A program made the position numbers and the translations under genes. Shown in pieces: positions 1 to 14,031 of a stretch of DNA of 64,000 nucleotides. Every line of letters starts with the position of its first letter. Positions within the stretch are counted from its first letter, which is position 1. Source of the DNA: Sipunculus nudus (Eukaryota; Annelida; Sipuncula; Golfingiida; Sipunculidae); assembly GCA_026874595.1 (NCBI GenBank), contig CM049311.1, forward strand, positions 15,095,676-15,159,675, written 5' to 3'. The notes beneath the pieces were generated by a model that made no database searches, was not told the origin of the DNA, and saw only the letters and a program-made list of their open reading frames with translations.

Positions 1-94
1 TTACCACACAAAACCAGCATGTGCCTCATTTCTAAATAATATTTTTTTATCATATATAACAGCTGAGCGTCGTGACCCATAGGTCCCTTGTTAT
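1..94 (-). repeat. Dispersed repeat end (GTGACCCATGGGTCC type), inverted copy
   Basis: Nearly the reverse complement of 43022-43113 over about 92 bp, with only a handful of mismatches. It contains CAGCTGAGCGTCGTGACCC. Truncated by the window start. Confidence 0.8.
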
Positions 95-1859
95 CTTTTG
101 ATACTTTATTTCAAACTAGATGACAGAAACAATGACTGGAATGTCTTCAGTCAGGCCAAGAAAACTGTGTCTAGTATCAGGCAGCGATACAAAACAAACA
201 GCACCCTCTGCCTCTGCTTTGTTGAACTTAATCTTCTTTCCCATAAATAACTGAACCTAAGCATTAACTAAGGGGCAGCCATGGTGTGTTCATTGTTACT
301 TAAAGCCAGCTATTCACTTACCTTTTCTGAAGATTTTATGTGATTTCTGACTTACTCTGCAGACATATTAATGAACTCTTGGTAATTCCTGTTAAAAATG
401 TTCTTAAAATGCTTCTGTGACGGTGTAGGAGCTTGTTTATCCACAAGGTGTTAGTAAACACAGTACATTCAAAGATGTTGACAAATAGAAAAACATCAGA
501 ATAGGTTCCTTTAACTCTTTATCCACTTGAAACCAGCCATAAATTGAGTGTTAGAAACCCCCTCTTTTAGCTTGATTTTCTGGGTTCAGAGATATATGTC
601 AGACATGGTTTTCAGCTCGGATGACTTACAGACAAGCTGAGTTAAAGGGATGGATCTACATCCATTATCCTTTTGTCAGATCATCTGGCTGTATGCTAAG
701 TGCACACATCATAAACCTAGGAAGTTCATGCTTGACAGCCTGAAAAAATCTTAAGTGAACCACAAAATGTGGTGACTGTCTGTATTCTGTGAGCTATTTT
801 GGATAAACACACTTTTCATTACAACAGAAGTCAGACACTTCTAATCGGTTAAGGTATTGAACAGGAGTTTACTGTGAGATAAAAAAAATTAAAATAATGT
901 TCCGCATGTTCACATGTATTCCTATCAGCATGAACAATTTAAAAAAAAATGGCTCAACAAGTTCATCAAGCTCCTCAAGTTTAAAATGTTTGAAATGTAA
1001 TATTGATCTGAACTATAAAGGGTTAAACACGTGAGTCCTCAGTAAAATGGTTAATTGAATATTCATATGAACACAGAGAGGTGGTTGCTGTGCAGCATGT
1101 CAGCCAGATTATATGCATATTAATAGACATATAGTGCCACCTGTTGGCCACAGTCACAGCTGCACACAAAATTATCTCCAATTTTAAGATCTGTCAGTCA
1201 CAATTTTTTTTTTCATTTTTATAAAAGAAAAGGGTCATTAATCAATCAGATTTTTCAAGAGGAGATACTAGTGCTTATCATGTAGGCTGGTGAAAGGTAA
1301 AAACATACATATTGTCTGTTCTCTCAAGCCTTAAATAACAACATCATTTTATGGTGCTTGAAATTAATGGCAAATGCAGAGATTAAGGTGGTCCTATAAG
1401 ATAATATGCCTTTGATTGAAATTTGTTGTGCTTAATTGTTGTCCTAAACATTGAAAATGGAAAAGGTCTCAGAATATTCATTATTAGAAATATTTGTATA
1501 TGTCCTTTACATGTTTATATATCTTTGCGGTCAATAGCTGATAATATCCATGAACACATTTTTTTATTATATGTTTTTTAATCACTGATTATAAGCTAAT
1601 AATAAAGTCATATGTATTTTAACATGATATATGGATATGCATGTCAGTGATGTGTATTTAGTGTATGATTTATACTTATGACTAATTATAAGCAAATAAT
1701 ATTTGTGTATGTAATAACCTCTAAATATTAACAGATGATAATATATATATCATAACTTGCACATACTACAGGACTAGCCATTGCACCCAGGAATGTGTCA
1801 CCCATGATATAAGTGGCTAGTTAATACTGAACTCATTTGGCATGCAATAACACAGCCAT

Positions 1860-2281
1860 AGGGCCAGGGGGAGGCGATAAGACTCGCGGGATTTTGTTTG
1901 ACTGTGGCACATAACAGGAGATCATAATGTACTCAAGTGTTCGCTAGAGAAAATGCAGTGCATTTGTGTTCGAGTCTATATTTGCTCTTTAGGCTGGAGG
2001 TGTTATTGTACAGTCAGTGCTATATAAATTTCACGTGTGGCCACAGTCTTTTGTCATTAGCAGAGCGCTACAAATACAACACGTCTAAGCCTGCTGTTGG
2101 GGGACCCCAAACTTGTCAATCACTTGACTTTGTTGACACGATCCTGGCTGTCCGCTGAGTATCATTAATGTTAGGCATCGGCGAATGGTTGCCCTCCGAT
2201 AAACTCAGCCAGCAGATTGCTACCGGCTTAAACTGACAGGCTTCCTGAACCGAATAGCTTGAATTGAGCCGTCACTTACAG
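1860..2281 (+). promoter_or_regulatory. Candidate promoter and 5' untranslated exon
   Basis: A less AT-rich segment ends at a strong donor, cttacag|gtaagg, at 2281/2282. It contains short upstream ORFs (ATG at 2168 and 2185) that stop before the donor, and no frame open into exon 1. It may be the first exon of the long form of the CAP-Gly gene, in which case a coding exon still has to lie between 2282 and 11428. Confidence 0.25.
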
Positions 2282-3195
2282 GTAAGGCCATGCGTGAAAA
2301 ATCAGTGCAGGTTTCGGAAACAATTCATTGTTATTTTGTTCTTTTATGAAACATGATGTTGATCAATAAATAAATGTAAGCTTGCGTGCATGTTAAGATT
2401 TGTTAAGGTAGAAGCACTTATCAAGGTTGTGATTGCATCGAGGTATTTTATATATGCTCTAATGCATTGCCTAGGTGTTCTCAGGTTTTACCTGTAACGG
2501 CTTGGAGATCGTTCAGATAGCTGTACCCACGAGTCTTGAACTTTTGTCACTCCCCTCTCTGGTGACCTGACTGGTACATGCTGATTGTAATATTATAATA
2601 ATACCTCACAGGCTGTACATATACCTGGGAACAAACCAAAATGGAACAATGTAGGTATTCATTTGTCTTTTGCAGTTCTTTAGATTTACTATTTTATTTT
2701 AAAAATGTTGATTGGCTATATTTTCTTTTTTTTATGTGATGCTTGTTTTTTTATTAATATTTTTAAATGATTATTTTGATAATATTTTGGTCGTTTTGCA
2801 ACTCTCACAGAATATATTTTATTCCAGTTATGATTTTATTTTGTTAAGTTTTATTATGTCCTTTATGATTTGTTAATGAGATTTATTGTCAGACATATCT
2901 TGATTTATTGATACCATGCCAGAGCAAATATTATTAAATTTTAACAGAGTTTCAAAGAACAGTTCTAATATAGTAATTATTGTATTATTAATGCAACTAA
3001 TAAAAATATAAATATGACAAGTAGCCTCATGCCTTTAGTAGATACAGGATCATATAAAAGGGGGGCTTAACATCACGGCACAGGTTTACAAGTATGCTGG
3101 GTAAGGAAGGGTTAATAGATGCTACACATAACTCTCACATGCAGAAGTGTAAGAAGAAATGGCAGTAGACGCAAAATCTGCCACTGCGTTTCAGT

Positions 3196-3502
3196 TTTAG
3201 GCAAAAAATAAATTACGGTTGTCGGACAATTTTTTTCAGAAAACAGTGCGGGCGTGGGATATATTTTTTTTACCTTTTTCGTATGTTTCAATAAAAATGT
3301 CATATGATCAGGGAAACGCATGAAAATAACAGAACTTTTTTGTTAAACAGGTAAAAGCCCTTCATAACAAAGGAAATTTTATCAAAATTTTAAATTTTAT
3401 CTTCTTGAAAGATGAAAATCAAAAATAAAATTGTTGATGCAGGCAGATAAAATTGACGAGGGCGGTGCCTGAGAACCAGACCTTTTAGTTTTTTTTGCCT
3501 TA
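3196..3502 (-). mobile_element. MITE copy D, inverted and diverged
   Basis: Minus-strand copy: TCATATGATCAGGG, AGGTAAAAGCCC and GATTTT-type internal blocks match copy A in reverse complement. Ends in GGTGCCTGAGAACCAGACC and GCCTTA. Confidence 0.5.
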
Positions 3503-4749
3503 AGCCTATATTATTATATTTCCTAGATTTTATTGTCAAAAAGAAGGTGTGCATACACACCTGTGCCCCCTCTATATCTGTCCCTGGATGCTGCTACAAC
3601 AAACTAGTGTACTGTTACATTATGATCTCTCAGTGCTATTATTCTACCAGATCAGGCATGCATGGTGAACGACCATTGACAAGTTGAATATCATATCATC
3701 AGTCAATCTCATGATAATTTAACAAACAGATTGTTTTTTTCACATGCTTTATAGGTCACTATCCATTGCAGCAGCAGAGAGAATTTACACTTGGGAAATT
3801 AAGTTTATAATAGGAAGTATGGGTATCTACCACTGAACAAGGGAAACATTGACTCTGAAGCAGCTCAGAAGCTGAACTGTGAATGTATTGTATAATGTAT
3901 TGCAGGGGGAGACCCAGAAGGTGGGGGGTGGGGGGTAGGGATTTAATCTCTCCCTCTTACAGACAAAAAAACTGTTTACATGGTTCCCTATATTTTTATT
4001 ACTAACAGCTGCACTGGGACCTTAGGGTATTAATTGCTCATTGTAAATGGTAACTTACCACCCCATGCTCCCCCCCCCCTCCCCAGAATCCTGGATCCAT
4101 CCCAGTGATGTATTAAGAACCAAACTTGTATACCATAATTTAATCAAATGGACTGAAGAATATGTATTATCTAACAGTCAGACAAGAAAGAATGAAGGAA
4201 AGTGAGATCTACATAAAAATGTTACCCTAACTGATGGCGGTGAAAGTTTGCACTTCTCTGTATTGTTACTCTCTTATAACAGAGCCATGATGAGTATGAC
4301 ATTTGTGTATCTGTTTAGGTTTGGGTGATGTAAGGCACTACTGTTATCTTTGAATAAGAACAATGACATCAAAGTCAATATTTATCTCTGAACCTTTGGG
4401 TGACAGGAACTTAACTCAAGATGGTTCAAGAGATATCATGAAGCTCATTGAAGACCATTTCAGATTAAGTTTATAGACCAAGTTGTATCTGAGGGGTGGA
4501 TCACTTGAAGCCCTGTTGAAAGCAATGTTGGATTAATGGCCACTTGTGTGTTAATGTTTCTTGCACTGACACCAAATAAACAAAACTCTTCTTGGATTTC
4601 ATCTTTAGATGGCTTGAGTAAATTTTCACTTTGTCAAGTTGATGACCTGAATTTACTTTATTACTTTGAGCATGATAGCACAGCAGTTAGCATGCTGTAT
4701 GTACGACTCCTATGTCATTGGTATGCATCATATTCAAACTGGCCATCTG

Positions 4750-5600
4750 TGCCTGGTAATGATAGGAATTGGTTTTAAAATCATAATCGATGATTGAAAA
4801 TAAAAACAACTGATCATCAATTATTTATTGATTATTTATGTACTGTTTATATAACCTCATAATCTGCTGTATTCTAGTACCTAAAATATTGACCACAGTA
4901 AATAGTCTGACATGTACATCAATATTCATAATGAAACCATTTACCCACCCACATCCAAGGCCAACAATTGTTAGCTGCACAAGATTCCTTGTTGATATTG
5001 TTTGTTACTTTGTGTTTGTATATCTCTGACAGGATTAGATTCTTTGCATCTGCATACATTATCACTTTTAATTGATTATGCAAAAGTGGAATTGTTTAAT
5101 CGATTTTGAAAGAAAACGACCAATCATTGATTTAATTGATTAATTGACATGTATAGCTGTAACAATAAGTGGCAGGAATCAGTTATAAAATCATATTCCA
5201 TGATTGAAAGATAGAAAACGACTGATGATTGATTATTAATTCATTATTTTATGTATTGGTACCAACAGTATTACCGTGAAATATGCTGTATATTTAAACC
5301 TAAAATATTTGCAGAGTAAATTCACTCTGACTTGTACATCATCCTGAAATGTCAAAGTAGCAGCAAGGGTGCTGACACTTATCTGTTGCACAAGGTTATG
5401 TTTCAATGCTGTTTGCTGTTTAGTGACCTGTCTTTCTAAAATCTCTCTAAGAATGAAAATATTTTATCAGGATTACATGACTTCTTTGGATGTGCAAAAA
5501 TAATCAGTTTTGATCTTTTATGCAAAAATGCAATCAATTTAATCAATTATGAAAGAAATCGACCAATCATTGATATAATCTATTAATTGGAACACCACTT
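4750..5600 (+). repeat. Diverged tandem duplication, ~420-bp unit
   Basis: Two copies (about 4750-5160 and 5170-5600) share AAAATCATAATCGATGATTG-like, CCTAAAATATT, CTGACATGTACATCA and CGACCAATCATTGAT blocks. Probably an old repeat element; no coding. Confidence 0.6.
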
Positions 5601-5779
5601 GTAAAAATGAAATATTTCATGACACAATATGTATCGTCATTCTTCACTAATGGTACAATACACTTTACAATGCATGTTCTGAAATATAGATTCCAAGTCA
5701 TCGCTCTTCCTTGTCCAAGTTCATCATGCCTCTAACTTGAGCACTTTGGGAATACAATATGAATTATTAAACTCCCCAA

Positions 5780-5985
5780 GCAGTTGGTTTGATAGTGCGA
5801 CTGTCAGTCAATCGGATGCCAATTAGTTGATTTCTAGGAAGTGATGTAGGTTCCACCTTGCATGCTCTGCCAGCTCGAGCTTACAGCTAGGTTAACGACT
5901 GTAATTAAATGGTGTGTGGTTGTAAGCCAATCAGATACCAATTAACTGATTTCTACCTTAGATATGCTGGAACCACTGCTTGACT
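5780..5985 (+). repeat. Diverged tandem duplication, ~125-bp unit
   Basis: Two blocks share AGCCAATCAGATACCAATTA-like sequence followed by CTGATTTCTA (5811-5837 and 5926-5955). Confidence 0.5.
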
Positions 5986-7896
5986 GTTATTAAAGGGCAC
6001 AGATTGCTAGTTAAATGTCACACATTCTGTTGGGTGCTGGTTTAATGACGACTTATCAATACAGGGACAACTGATGATACTGGTAAAGTATTTCATTTTG
6101 TATCGTACTGTATTGATGTACTATAGTGAGTATGGCCCTTGTACCCCTGAGTAAGGTCTTTGTCACAAGTTTGCATGTGCCCTTGATGCATTATTAGGTG
6201 CATGAAGAGGTGCATGAATAGAGATCCCTGGCAGTAATTCAGTAACGGTGGATTATTTTTATAATTAACATCTGTAATTCCTCTGTGTGTGGTTGTAACC
6301 ATGACAGATTGTAAATAATTCAAATAATTAAATCAAGGTATATTTCCTCTTATCTTTTTAAAATCTTGGTTAAACAAATCTTCTGAATTAACAAATTACA
6401 GACATATACCAAATGTTGTGCTGAAGTAGATTCATCAGTTGTTAGTCCAGATTATGGGTAAGATCTTCAGTTCATCAGATTTAATCACTTTTTCATGGTT
6501 AATCTGTATGGGTTGAATGCACCATAAATCTATCATCTGATACCCTTGTCTGTCACTTTTATTTTATTTATAATCTTGGGAAGGTTTGAAGTATGCTTTT
6601 ATAGATAGGAGTTTAGAGGGCATGTTTTTGGTTTATTTGAGTGGTAAGTATTCTGTTGGTTTCCCTGTACCACTTAAAATTATATAATTAACATATAATT
6701 AACATATAGAGCTTTAAATGGTCTGTCTTCAGTTTATGATACTAGGTATTGAGTTATGCGAAGGAGGTTGAACCTGTGCTGTGAGACTATATGTGGTCTT
6801 TGTAACTTTTGACATTATGCCCCGTCTTTAAAACACTTGTTTCTTGTATTATGTGGTTCAGGTACTGCCATTCAGAAATAAATCAGTCCTTGCACAGTCT
6901 GTAATACCACTTCTTATTGGATTATAAAAAGGTTTCAAAATGTTTAAACTGGTTGAGCAAATTTACAAATGTTATTCGCAATAAGTACTTTTAATCAGAA
7001 TGAACCATCACCTTAAGGCTTAAAGGATGACCTTGAAAAGACAAGCCTCAATGATGTACAGCTTTCATTGGGAAGAAATTTTAAAAAGGCCCAGAAACCC
7101 AGACCAAAAAAGAGTCACATTAAATTTTTGAGAGTCTGAAGCTGATTGGATCTGTGTCATATTTTTAGGGTTATAAAAAATTGAATATTAAAAAAAATAT
7201 TTTACAACATTATATAATTATATTATTATAGTTTCATTATATGAGTACATGTATCTGAATACAGCAAAATGTAAGGGTAAGTTGTCATCACAGTGTTTAC
7301 ACAATTGACTGGCGTGTTTGAGGTAGTTGGCAAGTCATAGTAGTCAATGACTGCTACAAGTGCCAGATTTGATCCATCAGTTTTACAGCCAGTATATTTT
7401 GCATCCAATTGTATGCTTGGATACCCATAACCAAGTGTCTGAAAGAGATTTTGAGCCTCACAGATGCTTTTCCCTGGGTTCCTGGTGGTACCTGAAAACT
7501 GTGGTGATGATAACCTGTTATTAAAGTCTAAAGTCAGGATTCAGGTACGCATTTATTCTAATAGATATAATGGAATATTTGTGTAAATATTTATGCACTC
7601 ATTGAATAGGTCTGCAGTTCTTTTTCTTATAGTTTTAAATGATATGCTTGAACTGCCTGTAAATCTTGTTTCTTACCATTCTAAGTAATATAAACTACCA
7701 CTTTCATTCTATGATATCTTATTACCTACTCATTGCATTTCAAGTATTTACACCTTCATATAATTGTGCAAATTATGAGTCTTCTAGATAAAAGGATGAA
7801 AGACCCATTTGCACAAATCTTTGCCTCTGAAGATGTGAGTCACTATGGTTTCAAGCCCTCAGGTCACAAAATCTCTTTCACTCTGTCTCTCTCTCT

Positions 7897-7901
<5 letters not shown>

Positions 7902-7952
<51 letters not shown>
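7902..7952. repeat. (TA)n microsatellite
   Basis: About 25 uninterrupted TA dinucleotides, preceded by a CT-rich run. Confidence 0.97.
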
Positions 7953-7953
<1 letters not shown>

Positions 7954-9997
7954 ATACCAAGTGTATATGTTTAGATAAGACTAACACACACTCATACATA
8001 CACAGATAATACATAGGGATAACTTAAAGGTTATATCCATTATGGAAATATAACAGCAAGCCATTATCCAGGTATGTTAGATCTGTTTGGGTACCTTCAA
8101 CATATATAAGGTGTGAATCTGAAAACTAACAGAGAGAAAATATTAATTTGCAAAACCAAATAATAATTAGAATGGAGGAGCAAATACTGAAACTGTGCAT
8201 ATCTTGAATACCAAGTGTATTGGTCTAAGAAGTATAAATGTCAACGTAGCAATGATCCTGTGCTAATATATATATTGATCCATAATCAATACAGAACGGA
8301 CCTTTGACGGTAGGCCTCAGTGTGTACTGACATTAATGGCACATGGAGTTCAAAGTTGATCAGGTGTTTTTGGTTAGTGTAAACTGACTGCAAGTCTTGG
8401 CCTGGCCACACGTGACTTGTGCTTGACTGTGGAGGTTGCGTTTGTTTTATATGGAGTACTGTGCACACAAGGCATGGACCTTGGCGTTTCTTTCCAAAGC
8501 TAAGGAAATGATTACCGACCGATGGAAGGTTGGTTACCATTTGCCCAAGTCACACATTGGACTGGAGAAACTGCTTCAAGCTTGATTGTAAATAGCAAAC
8601 GCTGATATGTGAACATTACAGAGCAGGTCTGTTGCTGTGATTTGGATATATGTGTGTATGTGTGTACATGTATGTTTCAAGGTCAAATGTAATACTTTTT
8701 TAGGCCTGAAATTCCATTTCTGTATATTTCTGTATAATAAAGTTTTGCCATTAAATATAACAAAAGGCAAAATGATCTAAGTTTTTAAATTTTTCTTTGT
8801 GTTTAATTGCAATCTAACAAATACTAAGTGACACACACACACACGCAGTTACATAGACATATAAATGCACAATCTTGTATAACTCATTACCATATTTCAT
8901 ATCTGTAAATCATATTTTATCAATTTATATTATATTAAAATTACAACACTGATAATCATGTTAATAATTTTATGTTGTTATCTGTTCATAGATGCTGAAT
9001 AGCTTAGGATATAGGTCAGGTTGTTTTTTATAACTTTTACATAATTTACTTATAAATTGTTAATTATTTCATCTTTATATACATCATGGGCATGGTATTT
9101 ACAGCTATGAAGGTCTGTGGATTAAAGTTAGGGATTTATGCAAAATTACTATCACATACTAAGAATATAGTACTGTACTGTTGTAGTACAGGAAAGATTA
9201 AAAATTAATGATATCATTTTGACCTAGATGTCTTGAGATAAATCAGTTGGAACTGGAGCATGAGCCAAGAGTACAGATAATACTCATAATACACATCTGA
9301 CTGTAACATATCTACCATGAAGCATTTCTGTAATGATTAAAAGGCTGTTTAACAGAGAAATCATTAGAAACTAATCTGAAAAAGGTATGTTAGTTTTCCC
9401 ATTTTACTAATTTTGTTAATTTACTACTTTTTTATTATATTCATTTATATTTGTTTATATCAGTTTAAATTATCATTGTATATTATGTCTTGTGTGGTAA
9501 AAGTATATTCACAGGCGCTTGAATATTTAAATATGAAGCCTGTTGTGGTCATATATATAACTGCTGTAATACATACATATAACTGTGTCTCAAGGAATAG
9601 TTATTATTTATGATAACCAGTATATTATACCATAATTATTACTTTAGTATAGTGTGATACTGAAAAATTACAAAATGGCTTAATAAGTCTGTTATAATTG
9701 ATTAGACAGAAATAGAACAAACAGAACTGTGAAAAACATTGCAATAGAAATAACAATTAATTGCAAGTCATGTTCCATGTAAAACTCTATGCATGGTATA
9801 CATGCAGGTAGTGCTATTGTGAAAAGGAGACAGAAAAGGTGACCTGACCTTATAATAAATACCAACTGCCGGCTTTACAGCGACTAAATGCACAATAATA
9901 ACTGTAGAACTCAGAGGTTGCAAATTAGCCCACATCAGGTTTATGATTTGATAAGCCCCGAGCAAGTTTATCTTTGGAATAGGTGTGTAAACTGTAA

Positions 9998-10060
9998 GGA
10001 CCCCAGTATAGCCCATACACTGGCGATTACCTGCCTATTGTGATGCATTTCCCTACCCAG
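9998..10060 (+). other. Candidate alternative first exon (MHFPTQ)
   Basis: ATG at 10043 begins MHFPTQ up to the donor cccag|gtaagc at 10060/10061, phase 0. TAA at 9995-9997 closes the frame upstream. It cannot be joined to exon 1 in frame (phase 1) but fits exon 2 at 18583. The 300 bp downstream (10061-10360) are also less AT-rich than the region. It could equally be an untranslated first exon. Confidence 0.28.
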
Positions 10061-11428
10061 GTAAGCCCCCTCCCTGATGGACAAAACCAACAATAAGTGG
10101 TCAATTATAGCTATTGGAACGGTGATCCCCTTGTTGGGCCAATCTCAGGATTATGTTGATGCGTTTGATGTTTGGTTCTCCGCTGGAGTGGTCTGTAGAT
10201 GTATTTGTGCGGTCTTTGATTGGAAGCCGGGAATGCAGATGCCTACCTCTCTCTTACACGGATAACCCAGCCATCTGCTTCCCACTTACCCGCACACAGA
10301 CAGGTGCTGCTTGCACCAAAATTGAGAAGTCGGGAACGGTTGCATTGTGTTGAGGAGGTCTGTTGACATTTCCCTGGTTTGTTCATGGGCTTTCTTTCAA
10401 GTTTAATTAATCAGTTCTTACACGCTATGTAGAGGGTATTTGTATGGTTCTGGTTTACACAGCCAGTACTTTGTGGAGGGGTAGTTTAGATTATAATCAA
10501 TACCAGTGATGCATGTATGTTGTTTCCTGGCACAGTGGTTTGCTTGTTTTTTTTTTTTTTTTGGCTAATATTTTAGGATTTTTGAATGACTTTTGAATTT
10601 CAGTCATGCAGTCACACAGGTATAGTCATTACAACTGCAGCTTTTGGTTGTTTCCATGCAGAATATTTTCCTTCAGTTAGAACAATATTAATGCAGTTAG
10701 AATGATAATATTGCATACAAAATTTTCATAATGTGAAGAGTGGTAGTATTGTATAACTGGACAAAACTGGACAGGTTTTACCCAATCCAACTTACAGATC
10801 TGTGTAAATATTTCAAAGGGGAAAAATTGGAATTATGTACATGAGCATTTCCCAAGTGTGAAAATGTAGGAGGCCTTGATCTGTACACTGTTGGTTAGTT
10901 TTCACAAGGGACATTGGCAAATAAGATTGTTTTCTGGCATATGTGCTCTTTATTTTAAAAAAAAGTAGAACAGAATTATTTATAATTATAACCATGAAGA
11001 CTGCCTTCATATTGACAGTTATGGTACTTTTAAATGGGACATGACCAGGTATATACCTAAACTGTCTAATTGTATAGTGTTGTTTGTAAAAAAAAAAGAC
11101 AAACAAAAAACAAGAGAGACGTGCATGCATGTAACACCAGTCACAGTCATATCATGCATCTGTGCAATACAGGTTATAAACAATTCTGAGTATCCATTAC
11201 ATTTTTCCTTGCTCTGTGTTGTTCCTTAAGTAAACACAAAACTTGATCATGAGAACTGGTAGATGACAACTGAAGGACAGCTAATCAGTTGGTACTTGTC
11301 ATGGATTCTGTAATCTCTAGTGAATCAAGGAAAGTCAAGGTTTTAGGAGATTTACATAACATATCTGAGTCCTATCCCATAGTTTAATCTTTACAATATC
11401 CTTTATGAAAATCATCATGTCTTTTCAG
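10061..11428. other. Putative intron upstream of exon 1
   Basis: The first 300 bp are less AT-rich and lie next to a possible first exon; the remainder is AT-rich up to the acceptor at 11428. No feature is recognised in the rest. Confidence 0.4.
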
Positions 11429-14031
11429 GTCGGGAAGAAGAAACTGTAAGCCCTGAAGGTGTCACAAACCAAGTACCCACAGTGGAGACAACGACTGCAG
11501 CATCAGAGGATCCAGGGAAGAATCCAGGAGACGTGCCTGCTGAGGAAGGTCCTTACAAGGCGACTGTAAAACAAAGTTCAGAAAAACAACAGCAGAATAT
11601 TGTGAATGAAAATGGACAAAATGTGGAGCAGGTTCAGAAATCAGAGCAAAAGCTGATTCAGGATCAGAGGGGTCCTGGTCAGGATCCAGGATCAGAGCAG
11701 GAGAAGGATCAAACTCAGGATCAGCTGACTGAGCCAGAGCAAGATTCTGGTCAGTGTAAAGGTTCTGGATCTGAGCAAGGTCCTACCCAGGAGGAAGGAT
11801 CAGAACTGAGGCAGGATCCTGATCAGTCACAAGGGTCAAAAGAGAATCCTGCTGGTGGTGGAGGAGCATTTACAGAGGAGGATCCCGACAAGTGTGAAGG
11901 ATCAGAGCAAGAGGAAGGAACTGACAAGGATCAGAGTGCTTATACAGATCAGGAGCAAATTCATAATTTGAAAGAAGGATCAGTACAGGAGCAGTGTCCA
12001 ATTACAGAGCAAGAACAAAAAACAGAGCATCAGAAAGAGCAGGAGACAGAGCAGGACCAGAGTTCTGATGATAAGGATTGTGATCATCAGACAGAGATAA
12101 AAGATCAAGGTAAAGATCAGGTCAATGATTTATTGGTTGCTGTAGAGAATTATGTTACTGTAACAGAGGCTGCTGAAGCTGCACTGAACCAGGAGAAAGT
12201 AACGGATAGCTCCTGTGATCAGAATTCAGAACAAACTGACACCAAGCAACAAAAGGTGGATAGTGACATACAAGTTATAGCTAATCCAAAATCAGATGAA
12301 GTAAGTCCTTCTGAGGAAGCTCATGTTGCAGAAACAATAGATACATGTGATGGGCAAACTGCAGGTGGCCAAGTAGTGGATATAACTAAAGAAATAGTTG
12401 CTGATGTTACTGAAAATCCATCAAGTGAGCTTCAGAAAGCACAAAACAGCACAGAACTTGATATAAGTGAAGCACCATCAACAGCTCACAGTCAGCAGCT
12501 TGGCAAAGATGACATCGGGGAGCCTTGCATTGATGAGGTCATAACACCTGCACATGTAACTAGTGTACAGCAGGTAGGACCAAGGCAGACCATTGTCATC
12601 GATGATAATAACAATACACACATCAACAGTGTTCCCAGTGCTTCAGCAGCAGAGGAGATACAAACAGAAGATGTGGAGGATGAGGAAATAGATGAAGCTA
12701 AGAGTACAGAGGAGACTGCAAATCCGAATCAGATTGATGTAGCTGGGAGTGTTGAGGATATTACAAACCCAGCACAAGTAGATCTCAAATCAGTGTCCAA
12801 CACTGAGCACAAAGGTGATGTAACATTGCACACTTTGGAAAGTGAAGATTCAGTTCTGCAGGTTCCTGTTTGTGTTGTTGAGAAGGAGGTTGCACTTTCT
12901 GAAGTTTTGCATGTGAGTGATCTCATTGGCTGTGAAGTGTCAGAGCAAACTGCTCCTCCTGATCAGTTGAAACTAGGTGAGGACAAAGTGTTGGGGGATT
13001 CTGAAGGTAAAGTTGCTGAAAGTAGCGAAATGGAGGGTGAATCAGGAGACTGCGCTTCCCTCAGCAACAGTATCAATCGTTATGAGAAACTGCTTCGCAA
13101 GCAGCTCATCGGTAAAACTAGTGAATCTGAAATGGAATCAGAAAAGAATGGAAGATTGCACAGTAGCAAGAAAGTTAGACAGTCCGAGGAAAAATATGAT
13201 GACAAGTATGGGTCAAATAGGAAAACCAGTAATGGTTATGACAGTGCAGGGTTAGGTACACAAAGACACTCTACTGAGCGGGAAATTGCACACCACTCCA
13301 CTGGTACAAATGGGACAGGGGAACATAGAAAAACAGAAATGATCTCAAATGAAATGGACTCTGCAAGGAGGTTAGATAACAGAGAGACTGATTCATCTTA
13401 CAGGAGTGGGTACTATCATAGAGATTCTGACTGGAGTCCAGAGAGACGATCAGACCGAAATCCTGGTCATAGGTCAGAACGGGACCAAAAACATAGGTCA
13501 GATCAGAACCTTGAACACAAGTCAGATCGAAGTCCAGAAAGACGTTCAGTGAAGATATTGGATGAACGTTCAGATTCTGATCGTTTGCAAAGATCGGATT
13601 TAAGTCCTGAAAGGAAGTATGACAGAAATACTGAGTTACGATCAGAACATCGATCAGACCGCAGCCATGACAGACGGTCAGAAATGAGGTCTGATGATCA
13701 AGTGGACAGGAGGCCAGAGAGAGCCTCTGATCGGAGCCCAGAAAGACGATATGATCGGAGCTTAGAATCTAGGTCAGACAGGAGCCCTGAACGTAAATTA
13801 AACCAAAGTTCTGAATCGCGAATAGAGAAATCAGATCCAAGAGTTTCGTCAAGATCCAGGGAATCATATGATGTGGATTATACTAGCAATAGATCCGGTG
13901 ATCCAGCCCGAAGTCAACGGGATTATGATGGTGTAAGTGCTGCCATGCCACAACTCTCAACAAGGTCAACTGTAGAAACTGCTCCTGTTTCTACGAGGCA
14001 ATCCTCAGTGTTGCCAAGCTCCTACAGAGAG
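11429..14031 (+). CDS. Exon 1 (visible): giant low-complexity exon
   Basis: Acceptor cttttcag before 11429 and donor g|gtcagt at 14031/14032. The open frame enters in phase 1 (the first codon is completed by two bases here) and leaves in phase 0, giving 867 codons. The first third is dominated by Gln, Glu, Asp and Gly in short repeats such as SEQ, QDQ and EQ. The middle is acidic with valine and threonine. The last part, from about 13420, is repeats of RSDRSPER type. No folded domain is seen, so most of it should be disordered. It contains no ATG until far inside, and a GTG at 11482 is not a credible start. An open frame of 2.6 kb in AT-rich DNA is strong evidence of coding. Confidence 0.88.

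Larger units (their letters stand above)
2282..9994. other. Gene-free stretch upstream of the CAP-Gly exons
   Basis: AT-rich. It holds MITE copy D, the two diverged tandem duplications at 4.7-6.0 kb, a TA microsatellite and scattered short repeats. Only short, unsupported ORFs. A missing 5' coding exon of the CAP-Gly gene may be hidden here, but none could be identified. Confidence 0.5.

Noticed and set aside
10077-10353. Two overlapping ORFs downstream of the 10060 donor
   Set aside because: Neither connects to a splice site in a useful frame; the block is better explained as intron or promoter-proximal sequence.
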